Below the pieces are notes generated by a model that worked only from the letters and a program-made list of their open reading frames with translations, was not told where the DNA came from and searched no databases. Positions 1-12,400 of a stretch of 64,000 bases of DNA are shown one piece after another. The stretch is from Sipunculus nudus (Eukaryota; Annelida; Sipuncula; Golfingiida; Sipunculidae), in the NCBI GenBank assembly GCA_026874595.1, contig CM049309.1, positions 13,568,576-13,632,575 on the forward strand, written 5' to 3'. The position numbers and the translations under genes were made by a program. The stretch's first letter is position 1; each line of letters opens with the position of its first letter.

Positions 1-81
1 CTGCCACACACATGTGCAACAGAAGAGAGTACACAGATCATCCAAGTTCCACAGACCCAAGTCGACAAACTGGAGCCTTAG
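1..81 (+). CDS. possible terminal coding exon of an upstream gene (partial)
   Basis: The window opens with 26 open codons in frame 1 ending at TAG (79-81). The composition (Thr, Glu, Gln, Val) looks protein-like rather than like the AT-rich flanks, and the reading ends in VDKLEP. What follows is AT-rich, untranslated-looking sequence with an AATAAA near 497. This could be the 3' end of a + strand gene lying left of the window. It is short and has no visible splice acceptor because the window starts inside it, so it may be chance. I do not recognise the protein. Confidence 0.25.
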   Translation: MPHTCATEESTQIIQVPQTQVDKLEP

Positions 82-3054
82 TGTAGGCAACCAACTAAAA
101 GGAACAAAAAGTAACAAAACAAAGTAAAACCTTTTTGAAACAAATTTATATACACTGTCCAACTATTGAAACTTATATATCATCCTATCCCCATTTCACT
201 TTATGGCAGCTATGATCATAAATTCTAGTATACTGACAACTGTTGAAATTATTGCTCCTACTAAGCCGATAAGTATTCTTAACCAAGCATTTTCATATCT
301 GCGATCTTTTGGGGGCTGGCTAATATCATGAATTTGATGCGACCATGAACTAAAAGGCAACCACAGTACCTTACCTTTATATAATCAGGTCTTTGATACA
401 TCACTTCCTTAATGATCCATGAGCTGATGCGGCAAGGGCAAAGCTTTTCTCATCAGTTACATAACGATGTGCATATCTACATCTGATGTATAAACAATAA
501 ATTTAAACAAAAACAAAGCATTGTGATGCTCATTATTACGCGTACATTACCATCGTACTTAATCAATGACATTCCTGAAAGACAGTTCGACTGACACAGC
601 ATTGCTCATTGAGAAAAACTTGTAATCTTGTATAAGGGGGGGGGGGGGGGAGGGGGCCTCATGGCCAAATAATTTCAGGATAAGATTTCTCACTTTATAC
701 ACATACAAATATGGAAGGCTGAAAGCACTTGCTGAAACATTCTGTATTTATTATCCCATATACTTTATATATATAGCTACACCAGCATCTATGCAAAATG
801 GAAGAGCATTCTTTTTATTTCCTTTAACAATAACTTCTCTTGTGTGTTACATTTACTGAAGGTCCAAGTACACATGCCACAGAAAGAAAGGGATTTGCAT
901 GTTAAAAAGAGAAAAATCCCTAAAGGCTTGTCTTGGTTTCACATAGATTTTGCTAAATTCAGTGATTTTCCTCAGAGAAACCTGAATATTTTCATTTAAA
1001 TGCTTTTCAGCAGATTGTGTTATGGACTTTTGGCAATATTGCTTTCATATGACATCACAGCGCATAGTAATCTGCATATAACTGTGCATGTGGTGACAAT
1101 GGCTAAAGAGCTTTTTGCCTTTGTAGCATATAAAGCAGGGTGGTTTTTGCATCATGTGGCTGGGCTGCTTTACTAGCTGCCATTACTGCTTTTACTGATT
1201 TCTTGTCTATCTGTTATCAAACATTTCATTAGACTCTGAAGTAAGTATTTAGATTTGACCTGTGCTAATAACTGCAATACAATGGCTGTGCATTCTGTTT
1301 CATTAATATTGCTGTACACATGTGGTTATGTTAACATTACACTCTGACTGAGAAATAAATACACAAGAAATTTTTTTAATGAACATATCAGTGTGAAAAT
1401 CCCATCTGTATGATGACCATCAACATTTCTTACAGTTTGTAGTATAATGTGTCAGTCACCTGTAACTGTGGGCAGAAACTCAATAATCAAAGTTTAATAG
1501 GATCTTTGTTGCAAATGATGGTTGTCATTAGAAAGTAGACAAATGTGATAAAAGATTGGTGTAGTTAAATATTAGTGTCAAATAAAAGAATTTAGTAAGA
1601 CATTGTAAAAAATTAATTTAAAAATTACGTCTTAGAAATACCTGGTTCCTCATTGAGGTTTTCCATGCAGTTTTGGGCAAAACTGCTGCCCCATCAATAC
1701 AGCAGGATTTTAATTAAATTTAACTAAATAATTTTAATAAATAACTTTATTATAATTAATCACTGTGCTTAACATGCTGAGTCCTTCATGGGTATGTGAA
1801 CATGCAGCAGCCAATGTAGCTGATTGAAGATTAGGTATTAAATGTATTCATATTCTAATTGTTTTTGCAGTTTCATTGGTTAGTAGGCTTTAGATAAAAT
1901 ACAGATATTTCAGTGAATTGTAGAAAATGAATAATTTGCCAGCCAGGCACATGATGCTTTATCTAACATAATTCTTAAAATTTGAAGGTGTACACCTGAA
2001 CAATAAGAGCCTTGTTGTTGCAAAAATAAAAGTTCTTCTTTGGTACTTTTTATGACATATCTAGTAATTGGTAGAGATTCTCTAGAATTTCTATAAAAGC
2101 TGGATCCTGAATAACATATCTTTTTTATAAATTGATTCTCAATTTAATAAATTCACAGATAAATTACAAAATCAAACCTTTAAAGAAACAGATTGACATA
2201 AAATTGTTAATTATAAATGAGTTTTGATAAATAACAGGTCAGTTTACTTGGAAGCCAGACAGCGGTAACCCAGTCCTTGGCTTCTTTAACTGATAAATAT
2301 GCAGATTTAATGCCAATTTAAATGGTTCTGAGAAAACTAATTAATGAAGCCTCCAAGAAACTCTTACAGAACAATATTTAAAAAAAAAAAAAACTATGTG
2401 CCTATGAGATGGTGTCTGGACTCCTGTTATATGACATTTGTATTTTATGAAAATTTTATTACTATATATAGTTTGTGATGTTTGTTCTGTTGATACAGCA
2501 CTTCCTGTCACCACTGTCATCCACAGTTTGCAACTCTGTCATGTAATTGTGATTTATGGTGTGTTTTCTATGTTCTTAACAATATACATACGTTTTAATT
2601 CTACCCATTATTTAATGTGACGGACTTTCGTGGTGGTTTAGAAATTAGTATTTTATCTGGAACAGCCCCAGGGAGAGGGAAGGAAACTGAGGAAATTTGC
2701 TGGATGTTTCTACTGCGCAACTCCGTGTAGTGTACGTTAGGCCAAATGTAGTTATGCATGCCCTCTCACATTATGTGTCTTTAAGACACTCAGAGTCTGA
2801 TACCAGTCTGCAAAACCTGATTCACATTTGTATTTGTCTTTGAGTTGACAAAACTTCAAAGGTCGTCGCCAAATCTTACCACTTGAATGTATGCAAAAAT
2901 TAATATTGATGAGCCTTAGTGAAACCTCAAGTGAATTGTCTCATAAAAAATATAAATATTCATGATTTAATGCAGCAGCTATTATTTTAATCATGAATAT
3001 TAATATTTTATTATATTTGTGGTATTAAGAAGGCTCATAAATATAAAGTTTTGC
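82..3054. other. non-coding stretch upstream of the unknown + strand gene
   Basis: AT-rich, with no convincing exon on either strand. It holds a G homopolymer near 638-650 and an A-run near 2380. CpG dinucleotides are scarce until about 2615 and then become commoner to about 3520, which may mark the promoter and 5' end of the next gene. No TATA box can be singled out among many AT-rich matches. Confidence 0.5.
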
Positions 3055-3148
3055 ATGCATCACATTATGGACTCGTTAAATTCGAAAGTAGGTGCAAGAA
3101 CACTCTTTGCAGATTGGTGTTGGACTCTGCGTGTCCATTTATGGAGAG
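3055..3148 (+). CDS. candidate first coding exon of the unknown Ser/Pro-rich gene
   Basis: Two in-frame ATGs (3055 and 3067) begin a reading frame that reaches a GT donor at 3149 (GAG|GTAAAA). It ends one base into a codon, and the next exon begins with the two bases that complete it, so the phase fits. The intron between them would be only 92 bp but has a good pyrimidine tract (CTCCTTGTTTTGCAG). The stretch lies in the CpG-enriched region, consistent with a gene start. Against it: the phase would match by chance one time in three, and the peptide is not recognisable. The true 5' exon could lie elsewhere. Confidence 0.35.
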
Positions 3149-3240
3149 GTAAAAAAAAAGGGCAGGCGGCCTACATTTGGACTAAGCGTACATGTGACGT
3201 AAACGTATGATAGTTAACTAGCGGGCTCCTTGTTTTGCAG

Positions 3241-3467
3241 CCTCATCTGTGCAGGCAGACTCGACCAGTGAGCTCACTTCCGTGAGTGCCAATAAGCGCT
3301 GCGCTGCAGATAAGGCCCCAACACGAGGACCCACAACAAGAATACCTAAACGCCACCAGACTCCTACGCACAAATTAAACCTGACCCTGGACTTGTCTGT
3401 TGTGAATATTCCAGCAGTTAGCGGCGGTGAGGCTAGGCACTGCACCTCGCGACAAACCGGGTCCAAA
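3241..3467 (+). CDS. unknown gene, exon A
   Basis: Acceptor TTGTTTTGCAG; the exon begins with two bases of a split codon and ends in phase 0 at AAA|GTGAGT. It encodes a basic Thr/Pro/Arg-rich segment (TRGPTTRIPKRHQTPTHK). Confidence 0.7.
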
Positions 3468-6400
3468 GTGAGTTCTACCTACCGATTCGCCGTCTCAGGG
3501 GCATATCACCCAGTTTTCACCGCATCTGCTTTTGGTTTTTATCTTATTACTTCTTTGCATAGGATTTCAGATGTATTTATTCTTGCATGGCACTCAAAGA
3601 ATTGATGCATGTGAAAAATGCAGGTGTTTTCAGTTGCCTTTCTACTACAATTTTTAAGTGTATGGTATGTGTGAATGGTGCCAGTCTATGGCAGTGTTGG
3701 TTTATTACACTGACTTGCGAGCATCTTGAACTTGGTAGGTAGTGTTAACGCATGGTTTATCACTTCTTGATTTTTAATGCTTCGTTTAAACGGTTTGATG
3801 ATTGTTTGATTACATGTATTTTTTTTTCAAACTAATATAATTGCATTATTGTTTAGATGCCATTCAGTGAATGCATCTATTGGTATTATTAAATTTTGTC
3901 ATAATGTTAGCTTCTTCATATTCTTCACACACAAAGGCAGCTGATAATTATTATTTATCATTCCAGGATGAAACTGGAGTCAGTGATATAATAAATAGAA
4001 ATGTTTTCAGTGTGAGACCAGATGTGATTTGAAAATCACCTACAGCTGTTTAGCATTCTTTACTGTTATATGGATCTGACACCACTGTCCTCTTACACAG
4101 TGTTATATGAACACACTTGCTTTAGTATACAAAGCTAAAAGAAGAATTTCTAGATTTAAAGTGTGGCACTGTAGTTTGGACCATTAATTGTGGATGAAAT
4201 TGAAAGTTTTTAAAGGATGGCACTAAACATAAAAGTTTTTTAAAATTTTTTTCTGCACATGGAACTGGGAATATATGTCAAGTTGTCTCAGTTGTTTAAA
4301 GACAAGACTTTTGTGGCCAGGTCAAAATTATATCATGTATGCTTTATTTGAACCTTTGATTTTGAGCTCTCTAGTGCAAAGGAGAAAAAAATTATAAAAA
4401 ATGGACACCTAGGTATGCCTGGGAGAAGAAGATTTCAGTATACATTAAGAATTATTTTATTGTTCTTATCAGTGAGTATAAGACATAAATTGAAGGCTCC
4501 CAAAAGATTTTAAATACAAATAAAGGGATTCATCAAGTGTGCTCTGGCCACAGGGATGGGTATGGGGGATGCTGGCTGGCTCTTGCATAAATACATGTAC
4601 TTGCTGTTCTTTCTGTGTGGCAATGACAGCAGATTAGCACAAATACACCGGTTGGAACATATTGTAAAAATCAGGACTTATACTAAATAATTTATCTGAG
4701 TCAAATGCTTATCTTTCCTGATCATGTCGCCGGGGAGTGGCCTAAAAAGTTTGAAGGCTCTAGGAGAAAATTGGAATATTGAGAGAATTATGTTTGGAAC
4801 ATTTTATTGATTTGAACATGAATGTGGGGTGGGTCAAGGACAGCATCATTCCTTAATCACCCAAATTAGATAAAATGTTGAAAGTGCTGTCTTAGCAGAA
4901 TCTACAGAGATTACACTTTTATCTGGATTACAAACTGACATCATATTTTTTCCAGATTGCATTCTCTGTTCATCCAGTATTCTTTTCTTTTTTTTTGTGT
5001 AGCTTTTACTTGTAGTAGATTCCCTTTGAGTTTAGCTTTCAAACTTACATTTTCCCACAATAGACATTAATCTGTATTTTTTTTATGTAAAAATCTAAAG
5101 GCTAGAAGTTCAGATGCTTCTTGAAAGTATTTTTATGAAATTCCTATTTAACAGAGTGTAATCAAATGCTTTTTCAAAATAATTTTTGCTCTATATGATC
5201 AAGTGCTTTTTATAGTAAGGTTATCAGGGATTATATTTTATTATTCAGAGGCCGTTTGGAACAGATTTTTGATGGTGTAAACTGAAGTTCAGTTCTAGCT
5301 TTATTTCTCACATGAAAAAAAGAAAATGTTAACTTTTAAACCCTTCATATTATCATTGTCTGTATCTTCTGTTGTCAAACAATCTTGATAAAGGGACAGA
5401 CTAATAATTTTTTCTTGCACTCCCACTCCAATGTTTGTGTTAACATATAATATAAAATTAACTTAAATGAAAAATTAATTTCAGCATGGTTTTCTATTTC
5501 TTCAAAATGCATCATGTTTAATCAGTAACCGCATGCATTTTAATCAATAATCCGTATTCAGTGGCATGAGTTCAGGTAAATATTATGTGATTTATTCATG
5601 TCTAAATTATATTAACCTTTTCAAACTTTTTCATTCTTTGAAATGCATGTGGTAATTTTTCAAAACCATGATGTGGTTAATGGTGATTTCTTCAGATAAA
5701 AATCTGCATGTATTTAATTCATATGCTATCTTTTTCAAGATTTTAAGACTTTATTTTTTTCAAGACTTTATTTATCTTAAGACTAAATTTACTGCTATTT
5801 TATGTACATTTTTAGGTTCAAGTTGCTACAGTTACTTAATATTTTAGGAATTATTTGGATCAGTTCGTGTTAACTTTACTCTGAAATTGAAGCTATTAAA
5901 TTTTCTTAAAGATTTCTTTTTGGAGGATGAATTGTTTATACTTGATCACATATTTGCACTTGATAACGAATTCATTCCTTTTTGCAGGCATCGATTAATA
6001 TGAAAAATGAGACATGGAAGACTATAAAAAAATCATTAATTTTTCACAGATAAATGAGACATTCGGTAATGGATATTATGACCAAAGACCAGTAGTGACT
6101 GTATCATGTAATTTTGATAAATTGGCTTCCCCATACTCTGCACAAAATCATTTACTTTCTATATCTGGCAGTGGCAGGAACCTCTTCAGAAATACCATGT
6201 TTGTAATACTGAATTATTAGTTATTATCTCAACAAATATTTTCAATGTCATAGTGGTGTCACCATGTCAGCAAAAAAATAATCATTAACACCAAATACCA
6301 TAACTGTGAAATAAGAAGAAAACGCATTCATTCACCCTTGTTAACTCTTGTTTCTAGCCACCTCACTGCCGTGTAACGAGTCCCACCAAGATACCGCAGG

Positions 6401-9400
6401 CCAGCCCGAACCAGGATTCTCAAAACACTTCCCCAGATGATTCAAGTGTATCTAGTCGCAAGAAAAGGACTTGTTTGCCCTTGCCTCGCCCTTCCAGTCA
6501 TAAACCTGCCAGACCTACAAGTCTCAATTTCAGAGGGGGGTGCAGCGCCCCAAAGGGCAGCAACCCTGGTGCAAAAGCTAGCCAGCAGGACTCACGCCCT
6601 CTGGTGGCGCCAAAAGCTACCCCTGAGGACATTACCTTCACCTCCAGTTCCTCGGACACCAACCTGGAAACTATGCAATGTGATATGCTCAATGCTTCAG
6701 ATGATGAAAAATTGGAGAAACTTGAACGCCTCAAGCACACAATGCTTGGTGGATGCATGGCCAAACAGAGTGATAAAGTATGTGATACAGACAGCACTGC
6801 CCCCGCCTCCCAATCCAGGGCAAAAGACATTCATCCCTCAAACCAGCTGCCAGGTATTGACATCACAGAGGGATACGTTGCCCATCGTGGAGGTACCCCA
6901 ACGCAAGACTCTCTGACACAAAAACCAATAGCACAACCATCAATCAAAGGACCCTTCAGCCGTAAAGACTCCCATGTTGCGGCTGAGTGTGAGGGAGCCA
7001 CTAGTATACCAAATGAGATTCACTCAGGGCAAGAAAATAATACAAAGTCTCGTGGTCACAAAATCTCCTTCATCACAGCCAAAGCTGAAAGCAATAGTGC
7101 CAGTGATCACCAATACTCGGTGAAAGATTCAGGCAAGTTGATAGATAGGGTGCTGGGGGCAGAGCTTAACTCCCCTGATCATTTACATATAGGTGGGTCA
7201 GGTGACCGTGTGCTAGCCAGTGTAGACGATGATGATGACAACGATGATGAAGTTTGTGAAAACTGTGAGGGCGGTGCTAAAAGCCCTGTCGTGAGCAATA
7301 CTCCCGAAGGGATGTCCTCAAAAGAACCCAGTTCGGTTCACGCGTCCCCAGAATTGAAACACTGTACTAACTGTGGGACACAATTCCCATCAAGGCCAAA
7401 AGTGCTGTTTGCTACAGGTGCCCATGCACTGGATATGTTTGTTAGTCCTGAGGAGTTTAGTCCAACCACCCAAGAGTGGAACACACAACATTCATGTAGC
7501 AGCCGGCAAAATCCTATGCAAGCAGCGCCGTTGTTACGTGGGAGCCCTTCCCTTGGCTCCCCACAGCTGCCTTACATGTTGCCGCCACACCGTATGCCCT
7601 TAGTTCCGCCTGTAGCCACCATGCACACCTTCAACCGTGATGCTGTCCAGCATGGCGGCAGTAGCTCCAAGCCAAATGGGGTCAAGGTCACCAAGAATTC
7701 AGCAGAACGGTGGGCAGGACCCCAGAATGTCTCCAACCCACAAACGACCCACACAACGGTCCAAGCCCGCGCCGCCACCGCACCCTCTGGTCTGAGATTC
7801 CGATTTACTCCTGCAAACAAACCCCACAGTATCACAGAGAACAGTGTCTATACCCATGTGCCAGATAAATCCATGAGGTGAGTGCGATGACTGTCAGACT
7901 ATCCTCTTTTCACAGCCACTAAAACTGTAAACTTCTGATTTGGTATGCCTATGTCTAAGGGTGAGTTTCTCTATCAAACTTTCAAATTGCTGAATAATAA
8001 CATTGTCCTTCCAAGTTAAAACACATGGTTAAAAGTACTGACCAGATGGATTGGTCATCCTATATTTGTTCTAACTCATTTCACTCGCCCACTGCCTGCA
8101 ACAACCGCTATTGTTGTGCATATTTACCAGGGTGCAAGAACACTCTTACCAGTGAGAGCAGGGTACTTCTAATTGTAGCTAAGTCTGGATACTATGGTTT
8201 AAGCACGGTCACGCCGCTGCCGCTGCAGAGATTTTGTTACAGTCCTAAATTTTAAGTCAAAATTTGAAAAAACTAATGGACAAATTTCTTTCATATTATG
8301 CATATACATAGATATGGGTTATGGGATATGGTCTATTTAAATCGGGTTATTGGATGAGGTATATTTAAATTGGGGTCATGACCTTTCCTATGAGAGTGGC
8401 CTTGACCATGAATATTCCCATATTCGGTGAAAAAAATATTGTTTCTCATGATGATAGAGATATCTATCTGAAAATCAAAATAAAAGATGTCAGATGTTAA
8501 GTTGTCGAAAGAGACTAGTGACCTTGACCTTGGTTTTGAAGGTCACACCTTAAGAAACCATGGTGGCTTTGCTAAGTGTCAGTATACACTTCTAAAGATG
8601 GGGTCTTTTTTGATTGGGGTGGGGGTCAATTGTCTGGGGATACTATGGCATCTGCAGTGCCAAGAAATGTCTAGTTTTACCAAGTTTCAAAGTTTGAAAA
8701 TTCTAATATAATATGCGTGTGCCTGTTAGAAATAGGTGATGATAATAGCTTATCCTCCAACACTGAAAACAGGTCTTGATTGTTCAAAGCATTGGTAACT
8801 ATTAGAGCATTATACTGTTAGACCTCAATACCTCTCATGAAGCATTCATAAACATGAGTCAGATTTTCTGACAAATATTAAATTTGATTCCTGTTTGGTC
8901 TATAAAATTCTGGTTTAGCATTAAGACAACGCTTATATTTTAGGTATCTGGATTTCATGACAAATTATTTACTTACCATCTTGATATAAGTTAATTGCAC
9001 TTGAAGTGAATCTTTTATAAAAAATTTTATTTATTAGAAATTGTAATATATAAAAAAAATTAATGAAAAAAAGTATTTTTTATAAAAAGTTGTACACTTT
9101 TTAAAGTTGTAATTTGCAGTGTGGTCCTTACGATTATAGACTAGAGTCAGTGTGATGATATATTTTAATTTTTACCTTATGATCCTCATTACAGTTACAG
9201 TTATTTAACATGTAAGATTCTTGTGTTTGTAGACTTGAGCCAGTTGGTGCTGAGTCTCATTCTCCTATGGGAGAGCCTTTCACAGGAAACCACATCTCAA
9301 CCAAAACCAGCACCAATAATGGCAAGATAGAAAACAGCAAACCTGGTATGTATTCTAAGTCAAGATTTAAAAAATATAAATCTTTTTTTGCTAGCTTCAA

Positions 9401-12400
9401 TAAATATTTGTACTTCTACAGAATTAGATTCCATTTTTAGCTCAGCTGACTTAGGTCTCTGTTACCAATATCCTTCGAGCTATTGGGCCCCAAAGTACCC
9501 CCAGAATAGTCAAAAATTTCATACAAAAACTTCAATATCTCGTTAACTACATCACTGATGGTCATGATTTTTGGCATACATATTGATCATGAGGTGTTCC
9601 ATCAGTTTCTGCAGACTGGTGGCGCCACCTGTATTTTTCAATATTTTACGAATTGTTTTCTCTATTTTTAGACCTTTAAAGATATGATCATCTGTTAACA
9701 GGGCACAAATCGTAAAGACTGGACCTAGAATCTTCATTCTTGACACACAGGGAGACCCATGAAAAGTCTCCATGGAAAACTGAAATTAGGTCTCTGTTAC
9801 CCATATCCTTTAAGCTGTATGGCTCCAAAATACCCCTAAGAATAATGAAAAATTTGATATAAAAAACTGCAGTATCTCAATAACTACAACACTGATGGTC
9901 ATGATTTTTAGTATACATATTGATCATGAGGTGTTCCATCAGTTTCTGCAGACTGGGTGCGCCACCTCCATTTTTTCAAATTATACAAATTTTTTTCTCT
10001 ATTTTTGAGACCTTTAAAGATGTGGTTATCTGTCAACAGGGTACAAATCATAACAACTGGACCTAGAATCTTCATTCTTGTCATGCAAGGAGGCCCATGA
10101 AAAGTGTCTGTGGAAACCTGAAATTAGGTCTCTGTTTCCCATATCCTTCAAGCTATGGGACTCCGAAGTATCCCTCAGAATAATGAACAATTTGATACAA
10201 AAGCTGAAGTATCTGAACAACTAATGCAGAGATCACCATGATTCTTTGGATGGATATTGTTTATGGAGTGTTTCATCAGTTTCTGCAGACTGGTGGTGCC
10301 ACCTATATTTTATTCAATTTTTCGAATTTTTTTCTCTATTTTTGAGACCTTTAATGATGCTGTCATCTGTTTACATGGCACAAATTGTAAAAACTGGACC
10401 TAGAATCTTCGTTCTTGTCATGCAAGGAGGCCCATGAAAAGTGTCTGTGGAAACCTGAAATTAGGTCTCTGTTACCCAAATCCTTCAAGCTATAGGACTC
10501 AAAAGTATCCCTCAGAATAATGGAAAATTTGATACAAAAGCTGAAGTATCTGAACAACTAATGCAGAGATCACCATGATTCTTTGCATGCATATTGACCA
10601 TTAAGTCTTTTTATTAGTTTTTGCAGACTGGTGGAGCCACTTGTATTTTTTTACGCATTTTTTCTCTATTTTTGAGATATATAAATACAGACACAATCTT
10701 TGCCTGTTGGTTAATCTGTTTGATGCTTCAGTTGAATGGGTATATACTACCATTCAGATGATAAAATTTCCTTTTGCGAATCTCTTCCCAGTCAGCTTAG
10801 CGTCATGACCCATGGGTCACTTGTTGGACTATGTGACAGGGCATTATCACACTCTTCCTCTCATTAACACAGCTGAATATAGGTCATCTGAGCTATAGTT
10901 ATGGTCCATTATCCATAGTCTGTCCATCAGTCTGTCTGTCTGAAAGACAGGCATGTTTTGAAACAGTTTGACCTACATATCGAAAATTTGGCGTTCTATT
11001 AGATGTCCCAAAAATCTTCTACCAAACTGAAAACTGGGTCACTGCAACTTCATTCCTATGAGGAATTCAGGAAAACCTAAATTTTCTATTACAGCAGAAT
11101 AAAAACACCCAGCCCAGGGCCCTACAAAGTTAAACCTCATTTGTCACTTTTTATCAGGGATCCTTGCGTATTGCCAACAGATGAAGAAAACCTATTAACT
11201 TTTACTTATATACTTTGCTCCCTTTGCAGATCTTGCTATCTGCTTGTGAAATTTGTATTATCAGCTACTTAAGATAACCTTTAAGCTAAGATTTCTTATG
11301 TACAGCATGGGCATGTGGAATTGATAATGTGTGTTGAGAAATTTCATTTGTACCTGCGTGGCATTATGTATGTTTTCTATGTGTCACTCTGGGATACCAT
11401 GCGGAACAGCAAAAATCACTACATGTAGCAATTCGTTTTTGCCAGATACACATTCTACATTAGGAATCTCACCTTATTTATTTAGTCAATACAGATTTTA
11501 TCTGCATTGCACATGCGGGATCTATATTCCATAAATAAGGAATCTTGGCTTAAGTCATCTGTGAATTAATCAGCTGTATCCAGAAGTCTGCAGTGCCTTG
11601 TCCTGGTGCTGACAGAATTCTAATTTCCTCACGTAAATGTCATTGTTACAGCAGAGGCAGTAACAAGCCAGCAGTTAGTGAGAGCACAGTCTTGCGACAA
11701 GTCTAGTCCATCGCTGTCCAGCGAGTCTCAGCACTCAACGCCTACCAACAGTGCTCGCTGGACTTCACGCAGCGCTACGCCACCAAAATCACCTCAGGTT
11801 GGTACCAGATCATCATGTCATCATTCTTAAAGTAAATCAAACATTTATTGATACGAATCAGTCAAAGGATTTTTACCTTGATTTGGCTGTTTACTGTGGA
11901 TTTTGAAAATTCTGTGGTCTCAATAATTCAGACAGTCTGAACAAATTTCACAAGTAAAGTTAAATCAGTTGTTAACAGTAAATGTTGCAGCATAAAATAT
12001 TTAAAAAAGGACTGATTTCAGCATCAGTAGTGCTGACTATAAATAAATTTATAAAATATTTATATATAAACATAGTATATTTTGGAAACATAGTATAGCA
12101 AAACATTTATCTACTTAAGTGAGATATGCTTGATTTTGTCACTGTCTCATTTTATGTGAGCACAACCTTGTCAGAGAGTTGTTATGAAAATGTGTCAGAG
12201 CTTTACTTGTTACTGTGGTCCTGTATGTTGTCTCTTTGTTGGTGCATTGCTAAAGCATTTCCTTCCAAAGCTGCTGACATTACAAACAATTTAACTATTC
12301 TTTTTTCACACGTAGCAACTTTGCTCTGGCACTGTTTTATTTTGGTATTATCAAAACTGAAATTTTTATTATCTCAAATTTAAGAGAGCATTAGAACACT

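Noticed and set aside
6437-6916. Overlapping 159-codon + frame inside exon B, and the - strand frame at 6498-6830
   Set aside because: Shadows of the real exon B frame; they do not continue into neighbouring exons.
10026-10557. Two similar 64-codon - strand frames
   Set aside because: Produced by the 337-bp tandem repeat; the similarity is due to the DNA repeat.
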